Source: an uncultured Campylobacter sp.
Lineage (GTDB): Bacteria > Campylobacterota > Campylobacteria > Campylobacterales > Campylobacteraceae
Assembly (NCBI RefSeq): GCF_937997595.1
Contig: NZ_CALKTS010000040.1
Span: 1-6,403, forward strand
Length of the DNA: 6,403 bases
Direction: 5' to 3'
Shown here: one piece after another, positions 1 to 5,533 of the stretch
Numbering within the stretch: position 1 is the stretch's first letter
How the letters are laid out: the number at the start of each line of letters is the position of its first letter
Translations under genes and position numbers: made by a program
Notes under the pieces: model-generated
Databases searched by the model: none
Seen by the model: only the letters and a program-made list of their open reading frames with translations
Told to the model about the DNA's origin: nothing

Positions 1-1
1 C

Positions 2-889
2 GATCTTAGCGAGATCGCGAGCTTGGGCGAGTTTGAAAGCTACGAGATGACCGAGCCCGCGCAAACCGCGCAGCGCCTAGCCGGTGCCGACGTCGTCATC
101 ACTAACAAAGTCCTAATCACAGATGAGATCATGGCGCAAACCGCGCTTAAGCTGATCTGCGTCAGCGCCACGGGCACGAATAATATCGACATGCAGGCAG
201 CACAGGCTCGCGGCATCGCGGTAAAAAACGTGGCCGGCTATTCGACGAACAGCGTCGTGCAGCAGACCTTCGCGTCGCTGTTTGCGCTAACCAACGCGCT
301 CGGATACTACGCGGATTACGGCAGCAGCGGCAAATGGTGCGAGAGTGAAATTTTTACCCACATTGACGCGCCGATCAGCGAAATTTACGGCAAAGAATTC
401 GGCGTCATCGGGCTTGGACAGATCGGCGTAAAGCTCGCCCGCATCGCCGCCGCATTCGGCGCAAACGTGAGATACTACTCCACTAGCGGCGCGAACGATA
501 ACGGCGAGTTCGCCAGAGTGAGCCTGGACGCACTTTTGAGGGCATGCGACATCATCTCGATCCACGCCCCGCTAAATGAAAAAACGGCGGAATTGATCGG
601 CGAGGCGGAGCTTGCGAAGATGAAAGAGGGGGCGATCTTGATGAATTTCGGCCGCGGCGGCATCGTGGATGAGGAGGCGCTGGCTCGTGCCGTGGACGAG
701 CGAGGCTTGCGCGTAGCACTTGACGTGCTGCAAACAGAGCCGATGAGGGCGGATCATCCGCTGCTGCGCGTGAAAAATCGCCGCAACGTCATCATCACGC
801 CTCACATCGCATGGGCGAGCATAGAGGCACGCAAACGGCTGATAAAGATGATCGCGCAAAATATTAGGGATTTTATGAGCGGCAAATGA
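2..889 (+). CDS. D-2-hydroxyacid dehydrogenase (glycerate dehydrogenase-like), 5' partial
   Basis: NAD(P)-dependent cytoplasmic oxidoreductase that interconverts a 2-keto acid and its D-2-hydroxy acid. The frame is open to the window edge, and the first visible residues (DLSEIASLGEF) already fit the family's N-terminal catalytic half, so the true start lies to the left. 295 residues are visible; family members are usually about 310-330. Counting from the codon at position 2, the Rossmann motif GLGQIG is at 137-142, and the catalytic trio is intact: Arg218 (FGRGGIVDE), Glu246 (QTEP) and His268 (TPHIAWAS). The segment NVAGYSTNSVVQ near 76-87 is typical of the glycerate/hydroxypyruvate reductase branch. 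The acidic residue that usually ends the second Rossmann strand is replaced by Ser160 (YYSTSG), so NAD preference cannot be assumed. The substrate is not determined. The gene is more GC-rich than the rest of the window and converges on the PepSY gene. Confidence 0.9.
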   Translation, partial: DLSEIASLGEFESYEMTEPAQTAQRLAGADVVITNKVLITDEIMAQTALKLICVSATGTNNIDMQAAQARGIAVKNVAGYSTNSVVQQTFASLFALTNALGYYADYGSSGKWCESEIFTHIDAPISEIYGKEFGVIGLGQIGVKLARIAAAFGANVRYYSTSGANDNGEFARVSLDALLRACDIISIHAPLNEKTAELIGEAELAKMKEGAILMNFGRGGIVDEEALARAVDERGLRVALDVLQTEPMRADHPLLRVKNRRNVIITPHIAWASIEARKRLIKMIAQNIRDFMSGK

Positions 890-999
890 ATGCAGTTAAA
901 ACGCCGAAGCGAATTTAACAAAATCAAGATGCGGCGCAAGGCTCACAAAAGCTCTGCACGCAGTATTTCAAAGCGCTACACATAAAATTTTATTAGCTG

Positions 1000-1019
1000 A
1001 AAAGAAGCGGTATCGCTTC
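1000..1019 (-). terminator. Hairpin terminator candidate between convergent genes
   Basis: A perfect 6-bp stem (GAAGCG at 1004-1009, CGCTTC at 1014-1019) closes a 4-base loop. Read on the minus strand, the stem is followed directly by UUUU (1003-1000), so it fits best as the terminator of the PepSY gene, whose stop is about 60 bases upstream. On the plus strand the tail is GGATAAAATTTT, so it could also serve the dehydrogenase weakly. The stem is short and the U-run has only four bases. Nothing else is convincing in the 890-1078 spacer. Confidence 0.45.
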
Positions 1020-1078
1020 GGATAAAATTTTAAATTTACGCCGCGGATAAGCTACCTCTCCGCTTTGAATTCGTAGAT

Positions 1079-2224
1079 TTATCTTTTCTTGCAAATTCTT
1101 TTTATGCTCATCCAAAATCCCGTAACTATAAAAAATAACACTGAAATCGCCGCTACGCAAAATAAGAACTTGCCCGCCTCGCCGAAGATATAGCCCGAAT
1201 GCACGTTCAAAACGGTTTTATGTATAGCAAAAGGGCGCGGCATGGTGCTTTTCGCATCATCATAGCGAGCATGCCGCAAGATGCCCTTTTTAACGTTTAC
1301 GCTCATCGTGTTCATATGCTCTTCGCTCTTTTCGCCTTTATCGAAATAAAAGATCATAAAATTTTCTCCATCTTTTTGAGCGATAATATTGAAGAATTCG
1401 TAGTTTTCACCGCGTTCGCGCTTAAAAATATCAAATACCGTTTGCAAATTTAAAATTTTATCTTCATCCTCAAGCGAAAATCCTCGCACTTCAGTAAAAC
1501 TCGTTTTTCTAAAAATTTCCTTTTCCCCTAGCGCTCTGTTGGTGATTTTGGCTATCCAATCATACGACCAATAAAGCCCGCTAGCGCTTATCGTAAGCAA
1601 AACGGGCAGCAGCAAAACTCCGACCGCGCCGTGCAAGCTATATAAAAACGCATAACCTCTCGCTTTAAAATTTATCCTAAATGCGCGTAAAATTTTCCCT
1701 CTAAAACTAGGATAATAAATCACCGCGCCTGAAATTAAGACCAAAATAAACATAATTGTGCTAAGCGCCACGATATTTTTGCCTATTAGCCGCAGAGTTT
1801 CGTTTTTGCTTAGCCCAAATCCCAGATTAGTATGTAGGTTCAGTATTACGCCGATAAACGTATCGCCTATATTTTCCGAAGTAATTTCGCCGCTATAAGG
1901 ATCTATAAAATATGATTTAAACTCGCCGCTAGAATCTGTGCCAGAAAGCCTAATCGCCTCATTTTTATTTTGAGGAATTCTATAATAACTGAGCGTAAAA
2001 CCGGGCTTGACTTTTCTGAAAATATTTAAAATTTCGGCGGGCTTAAGAGCGTCTTTTCCGCTCGGGCTCACGAAAGATTTGCTTTGATTTAACGCATCTA
2101 TAATCTCGTCGTGATACGAGATAATAGCGCCGCTAAGGGCTACGATTAAGATCGGCACGCAGCATATAAGCGTCAAAACAAGATGGACGTTGAACCAAAT
2201 TTTTTTCCTTTTTAGAATCGCCAT
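1079..2224 (-). CDS. PepSY-associated TM protein, probable siderophore/ferric reductase
   Basis: Inner-membrane protein of 381 residues in the PepSY_TM family (PiuB/FoxB-like), whose characterised members carry heme and reduce iron from ferri-siderophores at the periplasmic side. Four hydrophobic helices are visible at about 12-36, 148-171, 192-218 and 352-376. A periplasmic PepSY-type domain lies between helices 1 and 2 (about 58-118, with SYFIDPYSGEI) and a second large loop between helices 3 and 4. Histidines sit at or near the helix ends: His14 (NVHLVL), His131 (LHTNLGFGL), His198 (LHGAVG), His335 and His342 (HKTVLNVHSG); these are plausible heme ligands. FGEAGK at 348-352 matches the usual sequence before the last helix. 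The ATG at 2224 is preceded by AAGGA (2230-2234) with a 5-base spacer. It lies 49 bases behind the TonB receptor and is probably co-transcribed with it, which supports a role in iron release. The reductase function is inferred from family and context. Confidence 0.87.
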   Translation of the reverse strand: MAILKRKKIWFNVHLVLTLICCVPILIVALSGAIISYHDEIIDALNQSKSFVSPSGKDALKPAEILNIFRKVKPGFTLSYYRIPQNKNEAIRLSGTDSSGEFKSYFIDPYSGEITSENIGDTFIGVILNLHTNLGFGLSKNETLRLIGKNIVALSTIMFILVLISGAVIYYPSFRGKILRAFRINFKARGYAFLYSLHGAVGVLLLPVLLTISASGLYWSYDWIAKITNRALGEKEIFRKTSFTEVRGFSLEDEDKILNLQTVFDIFKRERGENYEFFNIIAQKDGENFMIFYFDKGEKSEEHMNTMSVNVKKGILRHARYDDAKSTMPRPFAIHKTVLNVHSGYIFGEAGKFLFCVAAISVLFFIVTGFWMSIKRICKKR

Positions 2225-2241
2225 TAATTTCCTTAAATTTT

Positions 2242-2275
2242 AAATCCGCGGACGAAATTTATGCGCCGCGAATTT
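2242..2275 (-). other. Intercistronic stem-loop between receptor and PepSY gene
   Basis: The arms AAATCCGCGG (2242-2251) and CCGCGAATTT (2266-2275) are complementary at 9 of 10 positions. In the minus-strand transcript the tenth is a U-G wobble, giving a 10-bp stem with a 14-base loop. One arm includes two bases of the receptor stop codon, and the stem ends 7 bases before the AAGGA site of the PepSY gene. It could stabilise the receptor mRNA, cause partial termination (only AUUUAAAAUUU follows), or modulate translation of the second gene. The structure is seen; the function is inferred. Confidence 0.5.
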
Positions 2276-4244
2276 AAAAGTTCACGTTAAATCCAACCTG
2301 CGCCTTCATCCCGTCTACAACCATCATTTGATAATTTCCCGAGCGCGTTAGTACGAATTCGTTGAATATGTTATAAAGCGTAAAATTTAAACTTGCGTCT
2401 TTTGTGACTTTATAGCTCGCGCCCAGATCAAAAAGCGTGTATGAGCGGATATCCTCATCGTAGCTTAGGCTATCGCGCGTCCTACTATAATAATTTATTT
2501 GCGACCATAAGTTTAGCTTGGAGCTTACGTCGTAATCAAATCCTAGCTTTACCGAATGGATTGGAAAATTATTTAAGGTTTTACCCTTCTCGCTACCCGT
2601 TTTTTGCTCGGATTTCGTATAGGCGTAGTTTGCATGCAGCTTCAAATTATCTAAAATTTGATAATCGCTACTTAGCTCTAGACCCCTAACCTCGGCTTCT
2701 CCGATATTTATAGTGTCCCAAATACCGCGCCTGTAAGTTTTGCCGTTATGCACACAAGGATTTCCCGGTCTTGGGCGGCAAATTAATTTGGTAGAAATTC
2801 CATCTTTGATTTCGGTATAAAACGCAGTAGCACTAAAGTTAAATTTATCGTTATCGTCGTAAGAAAACCCGCCTTCGTAGCTTATGCTGCTTTCGGGCTT
2901 TAAAGAGCTTCTGCCTATCTGCGCTCCCTGGCCTCCTGCAAATGGCAGGGCAAGGCCCTCGCTACGCTGCTTAATATCCGGAGTTGAATATCCCGTCGAA
3001 ACGCCGCCTTTAATAGAAAAACTTTCGTTTAAACGATAAACGGCATAAGCGCGCGGCGATATATGGCCGCCGTAGTCCTTATCACGATTATATCTGATTC
3101 CGCCGGTTAGCGTTAAATCATCAGTTAGATAAAAATTATCCTCGCCGTAGATCGAATAATCCCATCTTTTGACATTTGCCTCATCTGCGGTAGTAGCGGC
3201 TTCGTTTAATCTCTCGCTTCGGTATTGCACGCCCAAACTCAAAGCATTTGAATCGAAAAAATATGAGCCTTTAGAATTTAGCGTAGTCGTTCTAAGGCGT
3301 AGATCCTGGGCGCCGCTTTCTTTCATGCTATCGTAATTTGCGTAGCTATCTATCATAAACTTATCGTATTTTCCCTGATGAGACAGGCTTGCGGTGTAGC
3401 CTTTCATATCCTCTTTCGCAATATCGTTATTGCCTCCCGAGGTTGTTCGCGTACGCCCGTATGTACGCCTAAATTTATTATTTACTTTACGATAATCAAG
3501 CGTTACCTCATCGTTTTGCGTTACGTTATACATCAGTTTTGCGCCCATATTCGTCTCTTCATTATTTCTATTTGCATAAGGCTCTTTGTCCTCTATCTTT
3601 TCAAAAAATCTGCCGTAAAGTGCGATACCTAGCACGTCCGGGACGATAGCTCCGTTTAGATAAAAACCCGTTTGATAATCACCTTTTATTTGCGATTTTT
3701 TAGCGAAAGTATAGTATCCGTTTACATTGCCGCTAAGCTCATTTGAAAAGCCCTTAGTGATGATATTTATTACTCCGCCCATAGCGTCGCTGCCGTAAAG
3801 CGAGCTCATAGGACCGCGGATGACCTCTATGCGCTCTATCGCATTTGCGGGAGGCAAGAAATTCTGGCTACTGCCAATACTTCTTAATCCTTTATAAGCG
3901 CTATCGCTGGTCGCGGGCTTGCCGTCGATTAAAATTTTTGTATATTTTTGAGATAGGCCTCTTAGGCTTATGCCTTTTCTAGATGCAGCACCTAGCGTTG
4001 CGGTAAAGGCACTCGGCAAATCCTCTACCATTGCGGAGATATCTTGATAGTTACGCTTTTGTATCTCTTTTTGCGTAAGAACGGAGATAGAAGCGGGTGC
4101 GTCTTGAATATTTTGCCGATAGCCTGTAGCACTGACTACGGTAATTTCACCCAAATTTACGCTTTTGCCTTGTTTTTCTATCTCACTCGATATCCCAGCT
4201 GTCGCTATAGCAGCGGTCAGCGATAATTTATATATTACGCACAC
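2274..4244 (-). CDS. TonB-dependent outer-membrane receptor, CirA/CfrA-like (siderophore)
   Basis: Outer-membrane beta-barrel of 656 residues that would import a ferric siderophore with energy from TonB-ExbBD, none of which is in the window. A short signal sequence (Lys6, then LSLTAAIATAG at 7-17) is followed by a TonB-box-like segment EITVVSA (33-39). The plug domain covers about 45-165 and carries GISLRGL (91-97), LIDGKP (105-110) and IEVIRGPMSSLYGSDAMGG (139-157), wording typical of the catecholate receptors CirA and CfrA. The barrel runs to the C-terminus, with LYNIFNEF (623-630) and a terminal Phe, the usual outer-membrane assembly signature. Length is close to E. coli CirA. Cys489 and Cys497 may form a disulphide in an extracellular loop. 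The start is GTG at 4244: AAGGGG lies 5 bases upstream, an in-frame stop occurs nine codons upstream (4269-4271), and no ATG lies between. Probable first gene of a unit with the PepSY protein; regulation by Fur and the divergent AraC regulator is inferred. The ligand is unknown. Confidence 0.93.
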   Translation of the reverse strand: MCVIYKLSLTAAIATAGISSEIEKQGKSVNLGEITVVSATGYRQNIQDAPASISVLTQKEIQKRNYQDISAMVEDLPSAFTATLGAASRKGISLRGLSQKYTKILIDGKPATSDSAYKGLRSIGSSQNFLPPANAIERIEVIRGPMSSLYGSDAMGGVINIITKGFSNELSGNVNGYYTFAKKSQIKGDYQTGFYLNGAIVPDVLGIALYGRFFEKIEDKEPYANRNNEETNMGAKLMYNVTQNDEVTLDYRKVNNKFRRTYGRTRTTSGGNNDIAKEDMKGYTASLSHQGKYDKFMIDSYANYDSMKESGAQDLRLRTTTLNSKGSYFFDSNALSLGVQYRSERLNEAATTADEANVKRWDYSIYGEDNFYLTDDLTLTGGIRYNRDKDYGGHISPRAYAVYRLNESFSIKGGVSTGYSTPDIKQRSEGLALPFAGGQGAQIGRSSLKPESSISYEGGFSYDDNDKFNFSATAFYTEIKDGISTKLICRPRPGNPCVHNGKTYRRGIWDTINIGEAEVRGLELSSDYQILDNLKLHANYAYTKSEQKTGSEKGKTLNNFPIHSVKLGFDYDVSSKLNLWSQINYYSRTRDSLSYDEDIRSYTLFDLGASYKVTKDASLNFTLYNIFNEFVLTRSGNYQMMVVDGMKAQVGFNVNF

Positions 4245-4283
4245 AAACGCCCCTTTTCTTATTAAAATTTAAACTCATTTTAC

Positions 4284-4289
4284 TATAAT
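4284..4289 (+). promoter_or_regulatory. Candidate -10 element for the AraC-family regulator gene
   Basis: A perfect TATAAT on the plus strand. Only AT-rich sequence lies at the -35 distance, which is acceptable in Campylobacter-type promoters where the -35 box is poorly conserved. Transcription would begin near 4296, leaving a leader of about 58 bases. It overlaps the spacer of the opposing receptor promoter, so the two promoters probably compete. Confidence 0.4.
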
Positions 4290-4290
4290 A

Positions 4291-4305
4291 AGATACGCAT
4301 TATCA
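4291..4305. promoter_or_regulatory. Fur-box-like operator in the divergent promoter region
   Basis: On the minus strand TGATAATGCGTATCT matches the 7-1-7 Fur motif TGATAAT-N-ATTATCA at 11 of 14 positions; the first half-site is perfect. It covers the -35 region of the receptor promoter and lies just downstream of the TATAAT of the regulator gene, so one bound Fur dimer could block both. The neighbouring iron-uptake genes make the assignment sensible, but AT-rich DNA produces partial matches and epsilonproteobacterial Fur sites vary. Confidence 0.5.
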
Positions 4306-4320
4306 AGAAATAATAAACGG

Positions 4321-4350
4321 TAGAGGGATTTTTTTAAACGCTAAAGGGAT
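4321..4350 (+). repeat. 9-base direct repeat at 21-base spacing upstream of the AraC gene
   Basis: TAGAGGGAT (4321-4329) and TAAAGGGAT (4342-4350) match at 8 of 9 positions and start exactly 21 bases, or two helical turns, apart. AraC-family proteins typically bind tandem half-sites on one face of the helix at about this spacing, so this may be the regulator's own site. The second copy also contains the AAGGGA ribosome binding site, so part of its conservation may have that cause. A run of seven T (4329-4335) follows the first copy. Confidence 0.4.
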
Positions 4351-4353
4351 AAG

Positions 4354-5310
4354 ATGAGTAAAGAGATAAGTTTAGATGATTTTTTGCAAAAAATATCTAA
4401 CGACATTGAGCCGTCCAAGCAATGCAGGTATAACAAAACCGAGCTTGAAAGCGAAAGTATAAAATTCAACTTTAGCTCTTTTTATACGGGCGGAGAGATA
4501 GGATATTATAACAGCGATATAATTTGCAGAGATTTTCTTTTGCATCGCCACGAACGAGGCAGCCGCTATTCATTTTTATTTTTCAATACGGGCGAAAATC
4601 CTATCTGCTTCAGATCGGATAAAGATCAATTCGTTTTAAATAAGGGCGAGCTTTGGCTCGGAACTATGCAAAGTGAATTGCGTGGCGTTCACGAGCTTGA
4701 AAATAAACACTATAAAAGCTCATGCATAGCGCTTAGCACCGCTTTTGCGAATGAACTAGGAATTTTAAAAAATTTGAATTTAGATCAAGCCGTTTGCATG
4801 AAGAAATTTAAAACAAGCGCCGTGCAAAATATCATCCTTAAAGAAATCGAAAATGCCGCGATATACGACGGCAAAATGCGCGAAATTTTTATGGAAAGTA
4901 AAATTTTAGAGATGCTTTATAAAAGTTTTCATAAATTTAATGAGCCCGAAAATGCACTTAGCCTTGATGAAAATGACATAAAAACAGTCCAAAAAGCAAA
5001 GAAAATATTACTTGAAAATATGCAAAACCCACCTAGTATTAAGGAGCTCGCTCGTCTTTGTGCCACGAATGAATTTGCACTAAAAAGGGATTTTAAAGCA
5101 TATTTTGGCACGACCATTTATGCGATGCTGACAAATGAGCGGCTTGGAATTGCAAAAGAGCTATTAAGTCTAGATCAAATCAGCGTAAACGAAGCCGCTA
5201 AAATGGTCGGATACAATAATTTATCGCATTTTTCTAAAATTTTTAGGGCTAAATTTAACGTGCTGCCGATGCAACTGAAAAAGGATATAAAATTTTACTA
5301 CTCGGATTAG
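4354..5310 (+). CDS. AraC-family transcriptional regulator, PchR-like
   Basis: Cytoplasmic DNA-binding regulator of 318 residues, comparable with the siderophore-responsive regulators PchR and AlcR. The C-terminal AraC domain spans about 208-310 with two helix-turn-helix units: the first around 228-250 (SIKELARLCATNEFALKRDF), the second around 277-300, ending in the family signature VGYNNLSHFSKIFRAKFNVLP (in two parts, 285-295 and 296-305). The stretch NEFALKRDFKAYFGTT (239-254) resembles the PchR subgroup in particular. The N-terminal part (about 35-130, with FLFFNTG and LNKGELWLG) fits a cupin-like effector domain that in relatives senses a ferri-siderophore. Six cysteines (24, 58, 85, 124, 148, 236) are spread through it. 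The ATG at 4354 has AAGGGA (4344-4349) four bases upstream. It is divergent from the TonB receptor, so activation of that unit in response to its siderophore is the likely job; this is inferred, not shown. Confidence 0.9.
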   Translation: MSKEISLDDFLQKISNDIEPSKQCRYNKTELESESIKFNFSSFYTGGEIGYYNSDIICRDFLLHRHERGSRYSFLFFNTGENPICFRSDKDQFVLNKGELWLGTMQSELRGVHELENKHYKSSCIALSTAFANELGILKNLNLDQAVCMKKFKTSAVQNIILKEIENAAIYDGKMREIFMESKILEMLYKSFHKFNEPENALSLDENDIKTVQKAKKILLENMQNPPSIKELARLCATNEFALKRDFKAYFGTTIYAMLTNERLGIAKELLSLDQISVNEAAKMVGYNNLSHFSKIFRAKFNVLPMQLKKDIKFYYSD

Positions 5311-5399
5311 AATTTCTTGCGACCGGCTATCTTTTATAAGCCGCGCCCTTTCACAACCGCATATCAAAACATCGTAAAATTTTATATTGCAACTGGGAC

Positions 5400-5413
5400 C
5401 CGTAAAAATACGG
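5400..5413 (+). terminator. Weak hairpin downstream of the AraC gene
   Basis: CCGTA and TACGG form a perfect 5-bp stem around a loop of four A, 89 bases after the regulator's stop, followed by AATTTAAATTATAAATT. The tail is AT-rich rather than a true U-run, so termination here is only a possibility. Confidence 0.25.
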
Positions 5414-5418
5414 AATTT

Positions 5419-5452
5419 AAATTATAAATTGCCGCCGAAGCCTTGACGGCAA
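5419..5452 (-). terminator. Terminator candidate for the binding-protein operon
   Basis: Read on the minus strand, UUGCCGUC and GGCGGCAA form an 8-bp stem with one U-G wobble and an 8-base loop (5452-5429), followed by UUUAUAAUUU (5428-5419). It lies about 80 bases past the stop of the periplasmic binding-protein gene. Stem and U-rich tail fit an intrinsic terminator; the tail is interrupted by A residues. Confidence 0.5.
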
Positions 5453-5457
5453 AAGCG

Positions 5458-5480
5458 AGCTGCGATCAAATATCGCAGCT
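5458..5480. repeat. Perfect 9-bp inverted repeat in the convergent spacer
   Basis: AGCTGCGAT (5458-5466) and ATCGCAGCT (5472-5480) are perfectly complementary around a 5-base loop. On the minus strand the stem is followed by CGCUUUU, so it may be a first, weak terminator ahead of the one at 5419-5452. On the plus strand no U-run follows. Confidence 0.55.
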
Positions 5481-5489
5481 GCGGGTATG

Positions 5490-5532
5490 TTTAGACGCCA
5501 AGGGGCGCCTTAAAATTTTAAATACGTCTAAA
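5490..5532 (-). repeat. Overlapping inverted repeats just after the binding-protein stop
   Basis: TTTAGACG (5490-5497) and CGTCTAAA (5525-5532) are perfect complements 27 bases apart, ending one base beyond the stop codon at 5534-5536. Inside them, in the minus-strand RNA, AGGCGCC and GGCGUCU (5510-5504 and 5499-5493) make a 7-bp stem with one G-U pair and a CCUU loop. The two structures share 5493-5497, so they cannot form together. Neither is followed by a U-run; mRNA 3'-end protection is one possible role. Confidence 0.45.
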
Positions 5533-5533
5533 T

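Larger units (their letters stand above)
4277..4306 (-). promoter_or_regulatory. Candidate sigma-70 promoter for the TonB receptor unit
   Basis: On the minus strand, TTGATA (4306-4301, 5 of 6 to the -35 consensus) and TAAAAT (4282-4277, 5 of 6 to the -10 consensus) are 18 bases apart. Transcription would begin near 4270, giving a leader of about 25 bases before the GTG start. The site is embedded in the Fur-like box, consistent with iron repression. No transcript data are available. Confidence 0.5.

Noticed and set aside
23..25. TTG as the start codon of the dehydrogenase
   Set aside because: The frame is open to the window edge, the preceding residues fit the family, and a start here would leave the protein short of the usual length.
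890..985. A 31-codon ORF overlapping the end of the dehydrogenase region
   Set aside because: It has no ribosome binding site of its own that stands out, no recognisable sequence, and a basic composition easily produced by chance.
3378..3632. An 84-codon plus-strand ORF inside the receptor gene
   Set aside because: It is antisense to a clear TonB-receptor barrel and has no family features; it is a shadow of that gene.
5324..5343. CGGCT/AGCCG hairpin after the AraC gene as a terminator
   Set aside because: The stem is only 5 bp with a 10-base loop, and no U-run follows on the plus strand.
985..5521. Recurring AAAATTTTA blocks as a repeat family
   Set aside because: These occur in both spacers and coding sequence and are a compositional habit of Campylobacter-like genomes, not a dispersed element in this window.
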